A DNA stretch of 64,000 bases from Maribacter orientalis (GCF_900109345.1 NZ_FNZN01000008.1:1-64000); one strand, 5' to 3'. Positions 44,363 to 54,308 are shown, numbered from the stretch's first letter. Notes: a model not told the origin generated them from the sequence alone. Program-made: numbers and translations.

Positions 44363-44925
44363 TGAAGAAAGATAATTTACAAGTGCTTTTTGATAAGCTA
44401 CAGAACGATTTGGATTTCGCGGAACCAGCCAATGGTCATCAACAACGCTTCTTGGATATATTGAACAAATCTAAAGGAGTTGCATCCATTGCGCCTGAAA
44501 AGAAGCAATCTTGGCTACGTATATTATCCATAGCCGCCACCATAGCTATTCTGTTATCAATAGGTATAGCACAATTCAATACCTCAAGTAGTATTAAGGA
44601 AAAGGTTGCACAAATTTCTCCGGAAGCTTCTAAAACCCAATTTTATTTCACCAGTTTAATTGAAGAACAAGTCAAAGAATTAAATTCTGAGAAATCTCCT
44701 GAGAATGAAAGAATTATTAACGATGCTATGATTCAATTGAAAAAACTTGAAACGAATTACAGCGAAATGGAACAAGACCTTTTAAATGGCGGTAATAGTA
44801 AATTAATACTAAGTGCGATGATTACAAATTTTCAAACTAGAATAGAACTTCTAAATGAAGTAATGACACAAATAGAGAATATTAAAAACATAAAAAATAC
44901 AAATGATGCGAACTATACTATTTAA
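44362..44925 (+). CDS. Single-pass membrane protein, probable anti-sigma factor
   Basis: A 187-residue protein with a cytoplasmic-type N-terminus (1-50), one membrane segment (about 52-67, LRILSIAATIAILLSIGIAQ) and a helical, probably periplasmic C-terminus rich in Glu, Asn and Lys. There is no zinc-binding H-x3-C-x2-C anti-sigma motif. Position directly after, and overlapping, an ECF sigma gene with this topology is the classic anti-sigma arrangement, and that is the basis for the call. It also overlaps the next gene by 23 bases. Confidence 0.65.
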   Translation: MKKDNLQVLFDKLQNDLDFAEPANGHQQRFLDILNKSKGVASIAPEKKQSWLRILSIAATIAILLSIGIAQFNTSSSIKEKVAQISPEASKTQFYFTSLIEEQVKELNSEKSPENERIINDAMIQLKKLETNYSEMEQDLLNGGNSKLILSAMITNFQTRIELLNEVMTQIENIKNIKNTNDANYTI

Positions 44926-45997
44926 ATATACCTGGTTACTGGTTTTCGCCTTTACTACAGTTGTCAATGCTCATGATAAAAGTTTTGACGGCAAACACAC
45001 CAAAGAAAAAACCATAAAAAAAGAATTTAACGTAAGTTCTAACGCACTTTTAAAAGTTAGCAATTCTTATGGAAATCTAAATATTACGTCTTGGAACGAG
45101 AACCGTGTTGTAATAGAGGTACATATAAAGACCAACGGCAACAATGAAGAAAAAGTTCAAAAAAAATTAGATGAAATATCAGTTGATTTTGAAGCAAGTA
45201 ACGATAGGGTTTCGGCTGAAACTATTTTTAAAAAAAATAGTAATGGCTGGGGATGGAGTTGGGGCAATAACAATAATGTTAACATGCAAATCAATTACAC
45301 CATTAAGGTTCCTGTTAAAAATAATGTAGATTTAAATAACGACTATGGTAATATCATTTTAGATAGAATCGATGGTCATGCCAAAATAAATTGTGACTAT
45401 GGCAGACTCGAGATAGGAGAACTAAGAGGTAGAAATAATAGTTTAAATTTTGACTATACTTCTAAGTCTACCATTGAATATATTAATAGTGGCGAAATTA
45501 GAGCAGATTATTCTGGCTTCACTATAGAAAAAGCAGGTAATCTTAGCATAAATGCCGACTATACAAATGCTAATATTGGTATAATGGAAAATTTGGAATA
45601 TACCAGTGACTACGGTAACATGGATATAAAAGAATTGAAAAGTATTGACGGTAATGGCGATTATATAACAGTTAAACTAGGTGTTGTTCATGGTGATGTT
45701 TCTATTGTTGCAGATTATGGATCAATAAGAATAGATGAACTCGCTGCTGATGCAGGCAATGTAAATATTAGAACAGATTATACAGGAATTAAAATTGGTT
45801 ACAATAATGACTACCATTTTGATTTTGATATTTCAACAAGTTATGCAGGTGTGATTGGAAAAGATGATTTCACCATTAATATCAGTACAGAAAAATCTTC
45901 CGATAAACACTATGAAGGTTTTTATGGCTCTAAAGCAAGTGGAAACAAAGTAACAATATCAAGTGATTACGGCGGAATAAGTTTTACTAAAAAATAA
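44903..45997 (+). CDS. Secreted repeat protein with D-Y-G/T repeats (DUF4097-like adhesin fold)
   Basis: A 364-residue protein with a signal peptide (about 1-24, ending VVNAHD). An N-terminal beta domain is followed from about residue 140 by about ten repeats of roughly 20 residues, each containing D-Y-G, D-Y-T or D-Y-S (NNDYGNIILDRI, NCDYGRLEIGEL, NADYTNANIG, TSDYGNMDIKEL, VADYGSIRIDEL, RTDYTGIKIG, SSDYGGISF). The period suggests a right-handed beta-helix like the DUF4097 putative adhesins. It lies in the ECF sigma operon, overlapping the previous gene. Periplasmic or surface location is inferred. Confidence 0.8.
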   Translation: MMRTILFKYTWLLVFAFTTVVNAHDKSFDGKHTKEKTIKKEFNVSSNALLKVSNSYGNLNITSWNENRVVIEVHIKTNGNNEEKVQKKLDEISVDFEASNDRVSAETIFKKNSNGWGWSWGNNNNVNMQINYTIKVPVKNNVDLNNDYGNIILDRIDGHAKINCDYGRLEIGELRGRNNSLNFDYTSKSTIEYINSGEIRADYSGFTIEKAGNLSINADYTNANIGIMENLEYTSDYGNMDIKELKSIDGNGDYITVKLGVVHGDVSIVADYGSIRIDELAADAGNVNIRTDYTGIKIGYNNDYHFDFDISTSYAGVIGKDDFTINISTEKSSDKHYEGFYGSKASGNKVTISSDYGGISFTKK

Positions 45998-46020
45998 TCA
46001 ATCAAATTAAAACGAAAAAC

Positions 46021-46746
46021 ATGAAAAATTTAAGCGTATTACTATTAACAGGTTTAATCACCCTATCCTGTTCTGCTCAATGGGGAAAAACCATTAAAGG
46101 AAATGGAAACAATGTTACCATAGAAAGAAGTACTGGAGATTATGACGGAATTGCAGTATCAGGTTGGTTCGATGTAGATTTAGTTTCTGGAAACGAAGGT
46201 GAAATTACGCTACAGGGCGAAGAAAACCTTTTGGAGTATATTATCACGGAGGTTAAAGATGGGAAATTGGTCATTAAAACGGAAAAGGGTGTTAACCTCA
46301 AAAGCAGCAATTGGAAATCTGAAATACGAATAACAGTTCCGGTTGAATCAATAAGCTCAGTCTCTATGTCTGGCTCGGGAGACATCGTTGGCAAAACAAA
46401 AATTAAATCTGATAAATTTAGCACGGCAATGTCGGGTTCTGGAGATATCACTTTAGACATTGACTCAAATTTGATATCCGCTAGCATGTCTGGTTCTGGT
46501 GACATAACCTTAAGTGGCAAAACTACCGATTTTGACGCCACTGTTTCTGGTAGTGGTGATATTGAAGCATATAATCTTGAAGCAGACAATGTAAGTGCCA
46601 CTGTATCTGGATCTGCAGATATTCAAGTAACTGCCAAAAAATCAATTAAGGCAAGAGTTTCTGGCTCAGGCGATATTTCATATAGAGGCAATCCTGAGAA
46701 AGTAGACACTAAAACTTCTGGTTCCGGTGATATTTCTAGAGGATAA
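46021..46746 (+). CDS. Head-GIN domain (DUF2807) secreted protein
   Basis: A 241-residue protein with a lipoprotein-like signal (LSVLLLTGLITLSCSAQWGK, Cys at 17). The head GIN domain of Bacteroidota starts IKGNGNNVTIERSTGDYDGI. From about residue 115 the motif S-G-S-G-D-I (one copy S-G-S-A-D-I) recurs seven times about every 20 residues, a beta-solenoid pattern. It is the last gene of the ECF sigma operon, 23 bases after the D-Y-G repeat gene, and is followed by a terminator. Its function is unknown. Confidence 0.88.
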   Translation: MKNLSVLLLTGLITLSCSAQWGKTIKGNGNNVTIERSTGDYDGIAVSGWFDVDLVSGNEGEITLQGEENLLEYIITEVKDGKLVIKTEKGVNLKSSNWKSEIRITVPVESISSVSMSGSGDIVGKTKIKSDKFSTAMSGSGDITLDIDSNLISASMSGSGDITLSGKTTDFDATVSGSGDIEAYNLEADNVSATVSGSADIQVTAKKSIKARVSGSGDISYRGNPEKVDTKTSGSGDISRG

Positions 46747-46777
46747 TTTATAAAATCAAAATAACGAATGATCAATT

Positions 46778-46808
46778 AAAAAAAGCCCCTTTTAAAGGGG
46801 TTTTTTTG
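46778..46808. terminator. Bidirectional terminator overlapping the end of the UMF1 transporter gene
   Basis: A-run, GCCCCTTT (46785-46792), AAAGGGG (46794-46800) and a T-run form a hairpin usable on both strands. The stop codon of the transporter gene (46794-46792) lies inside the stem. Confidence 0.85.
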
Positions 46809-48123
46809 ATTCCTTTACTCGCAACAGTAAAAACATCCCAATTAAAAAGAAAAGCCCTAAAAATATAATTGAACTTCTCATACTACCAGTCAATTGAGCT
46901 ACAACACCATAAAGTAAAGTACCGATAATGATTCCTATTTTTTCAGCAACATCATAAAAACTAAAAAAGGAGGTCGTATCCTTAGTCTGTGGCAGAAATT
47001 TGGAATAGGTTGATCTAGACAATGCCTGAATACCCCCCATTACTAAACCAACACAACCTGCTGCAATATAAAAATCTATTGGTGTGATAACGAAATATGC
47101 ATAAATACATATACAAACCCAAAGTGCATTAACCACAATCAATGTTTTTATATTACCATATTTCTCTGAGGCTTTTGCAGTAACGGTAGCACCTAAAATT
47201 GCAACTAACTGTATAACTAAAATACTAACAATAAGCCCGGTTGTGCGTTCCGAGTCTGTACCCCATGCTATTTCTTCTTCCCCGAAATATGTAGCTATCA
47301 ACATTACGGTTTGTACCGCCATGCTATAAACGAAAAATGCTCCTAGATATCTTTTGAGCTTTACTTGCTCCCCAAGTTGATGCCATACCAATTTAAGCTC
47401 CTTAAATCCGTTTAAAACTATATTGGTTCTTTCCCCTTCCTTCTTGTAGCCTTGTGGTAAATAGTAAAAACTATATTGCGCAAAAAGTATCCACCAAATA
47501 CCTACGGTCACGAATGAATATTTCATTGCTTTTATTTCCGCTGCACCGGCTTCATCAGTAGTTATACCAAAGAAGTCTGGTTTCATGACCATTGCCAAAT
47601 TAAATATTAAAAGAATTACACTACCGACATATCCCAAAGAAAATCCCTTTGCACTTATCGCGTCTTGTTGTTTTGGAAACGCAACATCTGGCAAATAAGA
47701 ATTATTGATCGCAAAACTTACCCAAAAGCCTACTAATCCAAAGAAATAACATGCTAATCCTACGTAAATATTTTCCAAGGAAAACCAATAAAGCCCTATA
47801 CATGAAATTCCGCCTAAATAGCAGAAAAACTTCATGAACACTTTTTTGTTTCCTAAATAATCTGCTATCCCAGAAACTAATGGGGTTACTATAGCGATAA
47901 AAACAAATGCTAATGAGGTGACATAACTAATTAATGGTGCTCTTGCTATCTCACCTCCAAAAACTATAACCTTCTGGATTCCTGCAACCCTAAATAAAGC
48001 GCCATAAAATATAGGGAATACTGCTGATGAAATTACTAAGCTATATACCGAATTGGCCCAATCATAAAAGGCCCATGCGTTCAATAATTTTTTACTTCCT
48101 TTTAAAATTAGTGTTTTCCCCAT
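46792..48123 (-). CDS. UMF1-type major facilitator transporter
   Basis: A 443-residue membrane protein with about twelve predicted helices. The N-terminal NAWAFYDWANSVYSLVISSAVFPIFY is the signature of the UMF1 (Atg22-like) branch of the major facilitator superfamily. A GISDYLGN-like loop (SGIADYLGNKKVFMKFF) and the later GIQALSRSTYSKFLP are also typical. The substrate is unknown; Atg22 exports amino acids from the yeast vacuole. I start at ATG 48123; the longer frame from 48162 would translate the terminator hairpin of the M48 gene upstream. Confidence 0.85.
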   Translation of the reverse strand: MGKTLILKGSKKLLNAWAFYDWANSVYSLVISSAVFPIFYGALFRVAGIQKVIVFGGEIARAPLISYVTSLAFVFIAIVTPLVSGIADYLGNKKVFMKFFCYLGGISCIGLYWFSLENIYVGLACYFFGLVGFWVSFAINNSYLPDVAFPKQQDAISAKGFSLGYVGSVILLIFNLAMVMKPDFFGITTDEAGAAEIKAMKYSFVTVGIWWILFAQYSFYYLPQGYKKEGERTNIVLNGFKELKLVWHQLGEQVKLKRYLGAFFVYSMAVQTVMLIATYFGEEEIAWGTDSERTTGLIVSILVIQLVAILGATVTAKASEKYGNIKTLIVVNALWVCICIYAYFVITPIDFYIAAGCVGLVMGGIQALSRSTYSKFLPQTKDTTSFFSFYDVAEKIGIIIGTLLYGVVAQLTGSMRSSIIFLGLFFLIGMFLLLRVKESKKPL

Positions 48124-48132
48124 ACATAAAAA

Positions 48133-48160
48133 TAAAAGCCGCTCATTTCTGAACGGCTTC
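48133..48160 (-). terminator. Terminator after the M48 peptidase gene
   Basis: On the minus strand AAGCCG...CGGCTT (48159-48154 with 48141-48136) with an inner TCA/TGA pairing and a T-rich tail (TTTTATTTTTATG). It lies 24 bases after the M48 stop codon and just before the transporter start. Confidence 0.8.
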
Positions 48161-48183
48161 AATATACAATAATGCTTTAAGTT

Positions 48184-48993
48184 TTATTTAAATTTGGTCA
48201 CTCCAAATTTTGCAGCTTCGGCGGCAGCATCTGGTGCCCAAGCAGTAAGGTTATTTATTCTTGTATCGTTAGATGGATGGGTACTCATAAATACTGGTGG
48301 TGCTGTTCCTCCACTATTTGCTTTCATTCGCTTCCAAAGTTCTGCAGCTTCGTAAGGGTCATAACCAGCTATCGCCATAATCTGCAAACCAATAAGATCC
48401 GCTTCCGTTTCATGACCTCTACTAAAGGGTAACATTACCCCAACTTGAGACCCTATACCGTATGCTTGGTTAAATATATTACGTTTCTGCTCATCTTGAA
48501 TTGCAATGTTGCCTGCAACTGCCCCTAATTGTTGAAGTGTACCTGCACTCATTCTTTGCGCTCCATGATCCGCCAATGCATGAGCTACTTCGTGACCCAT
48601 TACTACAGCCACACCTGTTTCTGACTGGGTAATTGGTAAAATACCTGTATAAAATACAATTTTACCACCTGGCATACACCAAGCATTTACAGTTTCATCA
48701 TTCACTAAATTATATTCCCACTTATAGTCCTTTAAATAACCTGGGTGACCATTGGCAGTTAACCAACGTTCTGCGGCAGAGGAAATTCGTTGTCCTACTC
48801 TAGTTATCATTTGAGCATCGGCGGTACCGGTGACAACCTTATTCTCTGTTAAAAATTGGTCATACTGCGCAAATGCAGAAGGAAACACTTGACTATTTGG
48901 GTAAAAATTCAAAGTTTTCTGCCCCGTAAATGGATTTACCTTACAAGCAGATACCCCTACAAATACTAGGGCTATTAATACTATTTTTTTCAT
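48184..48993 (-). CDS. M48 family metalloprotease lipoprotein
   Basis: A 269-residue predicted lipoprotein (lipobox V-S-A-C, Cys17) of the M48 zinc protease family. The zinc motif is HEVAH at residues 134-138, followed by ADHGAQRM; the third ligand is in the downstream SRGHETEADLIGL. This is the layout of BepA/LoiP-type periplasmic proteases that act in outer-membrane quality control. Location in the periplasm or outer membrane is inferred from the lipobox. It lies downstream of the GH31 gene by 36 bases and is followed by its own terminator. Confidence 0.92.
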   Translation of the reverse strand: MKKIVLIALVFVGVSACKVNPFTGQKTLNFYPNSQVFPSAFAQYDQFLTENKVVTGTADAQMITRVGQRISSAAERWLTANGHPGYLKDYKWEYNLVNDETVNAWCMPGGKIVFYTGILPITQSETGVAVVMGHEVAHALADHGAQRMSAGTLQQLGAVAGNIAIQDEQKRNIFNQAYGIGSQVGVMLPFSRGHETEADLIGLQIMAIAGYDPYEAAELWKRMKANSGGTAPPVFMSTHPSNDTRINNLTAWAPDAAAEAAKFGVTKFK

Positions 48994-49029
48994 ATTTAGT
49001 TTTTAAGTTAATGGTAATAAAATGCAAAG

Positions 49030-51432
49030 TTATTCTTTTCCTGACAGATGTAATGACGTAAAGTTTTTGTCAATCCGTAAAATGTTACCTCCACTAAGAA
49101 TTAAGCTCTCTAATTCTATTTCTTCATTATCTACCATTACGCTTTCAATTTGAAAGGGTAAACCATGAAGATTAAGTTTAATGGTTTCATATTCCGTTTC
49201 AAAACTTCCATCTTTAAATAATTGTATTGTCAACGAATTTTCTTTCCCTGTTAATTTATAATTACTTAAAGCATATCTTCCCTTTTTATAATCATACCCA
49301 TTATTCGCATCTTCATATACTTCTGATGCTTCTACACCCATTTTGTAATAAACCTCTAACAACAGTTCTTCAATTTTCTTTTCACCTACATATTGTTGAA
49401 TTGGATATTTAGGAATTATAGCTCCTGCCTTTATAAAAATCGGTAATTTATCTAAGCCCGCTGCAACCCATTTTTCTTTACCTCCTATTACCGACTCGTG
49501 AGTCCAAAAATCATACCATTCTCCTTTAGGGATATACATTCTACGTCCTTGAGCATTTGGTTCTTGTATCGGACATACTAATATTTTCTCACCAAAAATA
49601 AATTCATCTGTTCTAAAGTGTGTTTGGGTATCTTCTTGATCATAATATACCAATGACTGAATCATTGGCCTATTTTCTTTGGTATACTTATAAAACATAG
49701 TATACAAATAAGGTAAAAGTTGATATCTTAATTCTATAAACTTTCGAACAATATCTGTAATTTCTACACCAAAAGACCAAGGTTCTTGGTCACCGTGATC
49801 CCCACTTGAATGAACTCTACAAAATGGATGAAAAATTCCTAATTGAATCCATCTCACAAACAATTCACCGTCTGGTTGTTCTGCAAATCCACCAATATCA
49901 GAACCTACAAAAGAGTATCCGCTTAAACACATTCGCTGCATTTGTACATTTGCAATCCATAAATGCTCCCAAGTGGCAACATTATCGCCTGTCCATGTAG
50001 ACGCGTATCTTTGTGTACCTGCAAATGCCGCCCTTGTTATCACAAAAGGCCTTTTTGGATATACGTATTTTTTAACACCTTCATAAGTTGCCCTAACCAT
50101 TTGCATCCCATAAACATTATGGGCTTTTCTATGCGTGCATGGGTAACCATCATAATTATGCCTAGTATCCAATGGTGCTGTTTTAGTAGGTACTTCCATT
50201 ACAGCTGGCTCGTTCATATCGTTCCACACTGCATGAACACCTAATTCAGACATAAATTCTTTATACAATTCGGCCCACCATTCTCGTACTGCAGGATTTG
50301 TAAAATCAGGGAAATTACATTCTCCTGGCCATACCTTACCATGCATTAAAGGACCATCACCCCTTTTACAGAAATAGTCATTTTCTAAGGCTTCATTATA
50401 TACCCAATAATCACGATCCACCTTTATACCTGGATCAATCATTATCACAGTTTTAAATCCGTCTTGCTCAAGTTCCTGTATCATTCTCTTTGGATCAGGA
50501 AAATGATTCTTGTCCCAAGTAAAACACCTAAAACCATCCATATAATCTATATCGAGATATATGGCATCACAAGGTATTTTACGATTTCGAAATTCGCTCG
50601 CAACTTCTTTTACATTACTCTCTGGGTAATAGCTCCATTTAGATTGATGAAAACCTAGGGCCCACATTGGTGGCAATTCTGGTGTACCGGTCAGATTAGA
50701 ATAAGAACTAACAACCCTCGACATATCTGGGCCAAAAATAAAATAGTAATTTAGTTCACCCCCGTCAGCCCAAAAACTAGTAATATTTCTACGTTCTTGT
50801 GAAAAATCAAAACTCGTTTTAAAACTATTATCAAAAAAGATACCATAAGCTTTACCCTTATTCAACCCAATATAAAAAGGTATCGCCTTATATAATGGAT
50901 CTTGCTCTTTTGCAAATGCAAATTGGTCGGTCACCCAATTCTCTACTTTTTTACCTTTAAGATTACTGTGCATGGCTTTATCACCCATGCCGAAAAAGCT
51001 TTCCCCTATTTGAGAAATCTTACTCATTTTAACAGTATTTCCCCCGTACTCATAGTTCTCTTCCCAATGAAAACCTAGCTCATCTTCATTTATTATATTC
51101 CCTTCTATATCTGAAATTTGAGTTCTAAGGGTTTTCTTATCAACTAAAATACTTAACCTCGCAGTAGATATAATATACTCTGAATTGTTCTCTACAACAT
51201 CTAACTTGCTATAACCCATTGTACTATCGGGATCAATGGCATAAGAGAAATCCGGCTCGAAATTGTAGTTTGTAGCATATCTAAAACGAACTAAACTACC
51301 TCTAAGAATTGTTATTTGTAGAACGACACCGTTCTCTGTTGTGAAATACAACTTATCGGTGTCTTGTGTAAACTCGACTATATGGTTAGGGTATAAATTA
51401 CCTTTATATTCAAGCTCTGTATTTGTTATCAT
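49030..51432 (-). CDS. Glycoside hydrolase family 31 alpha-glucosidase
   Basis: An 800-residue GH31 enzyme expected to release glucose from alpha-linked oligosaccharides. The catalytic nucleophile motif is WNDMNEP at about residue 403, and TGDNVATWEHL carries the acid/base Asp. An N-terminal galactose-mutarotase-like beta domain (1-240) and a C-terminal beta sandwich complete the usual layout. No signal peptide is visible, so it is probably cytosolic. It lies 82 bases after glgB on the same strand, consistent with alpha-glucan breakdown and synthesis being managed together. Confidence 0.93.
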   Translation of the reverse strand: MITNTELEYKGNLYPNHIVEFTQDTDKLYFTTENGVVLQITILRGSLVRFRYATNYNFEPDFSYAIDPDSTMGYSKLDVVENNSEYIISTARLSILVDKKTLRTQISDIEGNIINEDELGFHWEENYEYGGNTVKMSKISQIGESFFGMGDKAMHSNLKGKKVENWVTDQFAFAKEQDPLYKAIPFYIGLNKGKAYGIFFDNSFKTSFDFSQERRNITSFWADGGELNYYFIFGPDMSRVVSSYSNLTGTPELPPMWALGFHQSKWSYYPESNVKEVASEFRNRKIPCDAIYLDIDYMDGFRCFTWDKNHFPDPKRMIQELEQDGFKTVIMIDPGIKVDRDYWVYNEALENDYFCKRGDGPLMHGKVWPGECNFPDFTNPAVREWWAELYKEFMSELGVHAVWNDMNEPAVMEVPTKTAPLDTRHNYDGYPCTHRKAHNVYGMQMVRATYEGVKKYVYPKRPFVITRAAFAGTQRYASTWTGDNVATWEHLWIANVQMQRMCLSGYSFVGSDIGGFAEQPDGELFVRWIQLGIFHPFCRVHSSGDHGDQEPWSFGVEITDIVRKFIELRYQLLPYLYTMFYKYTKENRPMIQSLVYYDQEDTQTHFRTDEFIFGEKILVCPIQEPNAQGRRMYIPKGEWYDFWTHESVIGGKEKWVAAGLDKLPIFIKAGAIIPKYPIQQYVGEKKIEELLLEVYYKMGVEASEVYEDANNGYDYKKGRYALSNYKLTGKENSLTIQLFKDGSFETEYETIKLNLHGLPFQIESVMVDNEEIELESLILSGGNILRIDKNFTSLHLSGKE

Positions 51433-51514
51433 GAAAATGTTATTAAATGGATGTCAAATAAACACCAAAAAGTAATCATAAAATGTTTACGGTGAACTGT
51501 ATAGATTAAAATTA

Positions 51515-53410
51515 CTACCCTAAAATTATAATACCTAAAGGTGGAATTGTAATTTCTATTGATTTTTTGTATCCATGAGAGGCCTTAGTTGAAACTTTGA
51601 TAACCTTATTCAAATTACCGCCACCACCATATTTAACATCATCACTATTTAAAATCTCTTTAATCTTACCTTTTTTAGGCATGCCTATTCGATAATTTTC
51701 ACGTGGAATTGGTGTGAAATTGCAAACTACTATTAAATCATTTTCTTCATTATGACCTTTACGTATATATGTTAAAACTGAATTATCATGATCGCTGTAG
51801 TCTATCCATTGAAAACCTTCAGGGCTAAATTGCTTTTCATACATCGCAGGAGAACTTTTGTACAGATGATTCAAATCTTTAACAAAATCCTGAATTCCAG
51901 CATGACCTTCATATTGTAACAAATGCCAATCTAAACTTTGTTCAAAATTCCATTCTGAGGTTTGCCCAAACTCACCCCCCATAAATGTAAGTTTTGTACC
52001 TGGGTGTGTAAACATGTACCCAAAAAGAAGCCTTAAGTTAGCAAAGCGCTGCCATTCATCGCCTGGCATTCTATATACCAGTGATTGCTTACCATAAACT
52101 ACCTCATCATGTGAAAATGGCAGCATAAAACGTTCTGTAAAAGCATAGGTCATACTAAAGGTAAGATCATTTTGATGATGTCTTCTGTATATAGTTTCTT
52201 TTTGAAAAAACTGTAATGTATCATGCATCCAACCCATCATCCATTTCATTCCAAAGCCTAAACCGCCATGTTCTACCGATTTTGTGACACCCGAAAATGC
52301 AGTAGATTCTTCGGCTATTGTCTGTACACCATCAAAATTCGAATATACCGCTTCATTAAATTCACGTATAAATGATATGGCATCTAAATTTTCGTTATTG
52401 CCATATATATTTGGTTCCCATTCCCCATCTTCCCTAGAATAGTCAAGGTATAGCATAGAGGCAACAGCATCTACACGTAATCCATCTACATGGTATTGAT
52501 CCAACCAAAATAGGGCATTACTAATAAGAAAGGCCCTTACCTCGTTTCTGCCATAATTAAAAATCAAACTCTTCCAATCTGTGTGATATCCTTTTCGCCT
52601 ATCTGGATGCTCATATAAATTCGAACCATCAAAGAAACCAAGGCCATGCGCATCTTCGGGAAAATGAGAAGGAACCCAATCTAAAATCACTCCAATATCG
52701 TTTTGATGAAAGGTATCTACCAACATTTTAAACTCTTCTGGTGTTCCAAATCTTGAAGTAGGCGCAAAATAACCTGTTAATTGATATCCCCATGATGGAT
52801 CATAAGGGTACTCCATTATCGGCATAAACTCTATATGGGTATACCCCATTTCTTTAACATAAGAAACAAGATCTTCAGCCAACTCTTTGTAGGTTAAAAA
52901 CTTATTATCCGCATTCTTTTTCCAAGAGCCTAAATGAACCTCATAAACAGAATAAGGCTTATCTAAACCGTTTTTCTCTTTTCTATAGCTCATCCAATCC
53001 TTATCATTCCACTTATGATCAGCGGTCCATATTATCGAAGCGGTATTAGGTGGATGCTCGCAAAATCTTGCAAAAGGATCTGCCTTTTCTGTCCAAATAT
53101 CATTATTATTAGATTGAATCTTATATTTATAAACTTCTCCCTTTCCTACATTTGGAATAAACCCTTCCCATATACCACTAGCGTCCCAACGAACATTTAA
53201 CTTATGCTCATCTGCATTCCAAGCATTAAAATTTCCGATAACAGATACAGATTTGGCACTAGGTGCCCAAACTGAAAAATATGTACCTTTTACACCATCT
53301 ATCTCAATTAAGTGAGAACCAAGCTTTTCATAAAGGCGAAAATGTTTGCCGCTTTTAAAAAGGTTAATATCAAATTCAGTAAATAATGAGTGAACTTTTA
53401 CGTTAGGCAT
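51515..53410 (-). CDS. glgB: 1,4-alpha-glucan branching enzyme
   Basis: A 631-residue GH13 enzyme that makes alpha-1,6 branches in glycogen. A CBM48 domain (about 25-125, GTYFSVWAPSAKSVSVIGNF) precedes the barrel. YEVHLGSWKK, DWVPSHFP, GLRVDAV with nucleophile Asp314, IAEEST with acid/base Glu367, and LPFSHDEVVYGK are all intact. The spacing of 53 residues between the two catalytic residues matches E. coli GlgB. It lacks the long N-terminal N1 domain. glgA and glgC are not in the window. GH31 follows on the same strand. Confidence 0.95.
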   Translation of the reverse strand: MPNVKVHSLFTEFDINLFKSGKHFRLYEKLGSHLIEIDGVKGTYFSVWAPSAKSVSVIGNFNAWNADEHKLNVRWDASGIWEGFIPNVGKGEVYKYKIQSNNNDIWTEKADPFARFCEHPPNTASIIWTADHKWNDKDWMSYRKEKNGLDKPYSVYEVHLGSWKKNADNKFLTYKELAEDLVSYVKEMGYTHIEFMPIMEYPYDPSWGYQLTGYFAPTSRFGTPEEFKMLVDTFHQNDIGVILDWVPSHFPEDAHGLGFFDGSNLYEHPDRRKGYHTDWKSLIFNYGRNEVRAFLISNALFWLDQYHVDGLRVDAVASMLYLDYSREDGEWEPNIYGNNENLDAISFIREFNEAVYSNFDGVQTIAEESTAFSGVTKSVEHGGLGFGMKWMMGWMHDTLQFFQKETIYRRHHQNDLTFSMTYAFTERFMLPFSHDEVVYGKQSLVYRMPGDEWQRFANLRLLFGYMFTHPGTKLTFMGGEFGQTSEWNFEQSLDWHLLQYEGHAGIQDFVKDLNHLYKSSPAMYEKQFSPEGFQWIDYSDHDNSVLTYIRKGHNEENDLIVVCNFTPIPRENYRIGMPKKGKIKEILNSDDVKYGGGGNLNKVIKVSTKASHGYKKSIEITIPPLGIIILG

Positions 53411-53586
53411 ATTATCGTTTAATTATTTGAGTAAAGCTAATCATCTAAGAAAGATGGTCAACAATGAATGTTTTTCGTTAAAATTAATGCAGTTAATATC
53501 CGATTTATATATTGATTTACCAAAAATGGAACACTTTTTGAAATAACAATAAAACAATTATATAAAATCTGAATAATAAAAGTATT

Positions 53587-54150
53587 ATGAAAAAACTGAA
53601 CTTATTTTTAGGAGCACTCGTTACTATATTTTTTATTTCATGCGAAGGACCACAAGGACCTCCAGGTTATGATGGTTTCGACGGGATTGATGGTGCAGAT
53701 GGGCAGGATGGAATTAACATCTTGGGAAAAGTGATGGATATTGAAGGCTCTTTTACACTAGAAAATGATTATTCAATTTTTTATGAATTCCCCCAAACTG
53801 TGGAAGTTTTTGAGACTGATGTAGTTTTGGTGTATTTGTTATGGGATGAAACCGTTGATGGTAATGGCGACTTAGTTGATATTTGGAGATTAATGCCGCA
53901 AACAAGAATACTAGACCAAGGTTTATTACAATACAACTTTGATTATACTTTCTTTGATGTAAATATTTTCTTAGAATCCGATTTTGATTTAAGAACTTTA
54001 CCGGCAGGAGACACCGATAATCAAGTATTTCGAATTGCGGTTTTGCCTGCAAAATCAACAACAGGCAAATTAGATACCTCAGATATTAATTCGGTAATGG
54101 CACATTTGGGAGTGAAAGAAGAGAATATTCAAAAAATAAAACTATATTAA
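53587..54150 (+). CDS. Lipoprotein with a short collagen-like segment
   Basis: A 187-residue predicted lipoprotein (lipobox I-S-C, Cys19). Immediately after the Cys come about eight Gly-X-Y triplets (EGPQGPPGYDGFDGIDGADG then QDG), a collagen-like segment. The rest is an acidic, aromatic-rich domain I do not recognise, with conserved-looking VYLLWDETV and VFRIAVLPAKS. Similar small lipoproteins are common in Bacteroidota. It stands alone, divergent from glgB, with a terminator 25 bases after its stop. Function unknown. Confidence 0.82.
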   Translation: MKKLNLFLGALVTIFFISCEGPQGPPGYDGFDGIDGADGQDGINILGKVMDIEGSFTLENDYSIFYEFPQTVEVFETDVVLVYLLWDETVDGNGDLVDIWRLMPQTRILDQGLLQYNFDYTFFDVNIFLESDFDLRTLPAGDTDNQVFRIAVLPAKSTTGKLDTSDINSVMAHLGVKEENIQKIKLY

Positions 54151-54174
54151 GTCTAGAAACTAAGTATACAGCAT

Positions 54175-54210
54175 CTAAAGTCTTTAGGTTTACCCAAAGA
54201 CTTTTTTATT
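54175..54210 (+). terminator. Terminator after the collagen-like lipoprotein gene
   Basis: AAAGTCTTT (54177-54185) pairs with AAAGACTTT (54196-54204), with inner GGT/ACC pairing and a T-run after it. Confidence 0.85.
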
Positions 54211-54308
54211 TCTATATATTTTTTTAAAAACCTTTACTTAATAGATTACGTAAATACAATAACTTGAAAGGAATATAAAAGAATAACGACAGAATAATAA
54301 AATTGAAA

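Noticed and set aside
46140..46601. A 153-codon minus frame opposite the head-GIN gene
   Set aside because: It arises from the repeated S-G-S-G-D-I codons read in antisense; its own sequence repeats PEPD at the same period.
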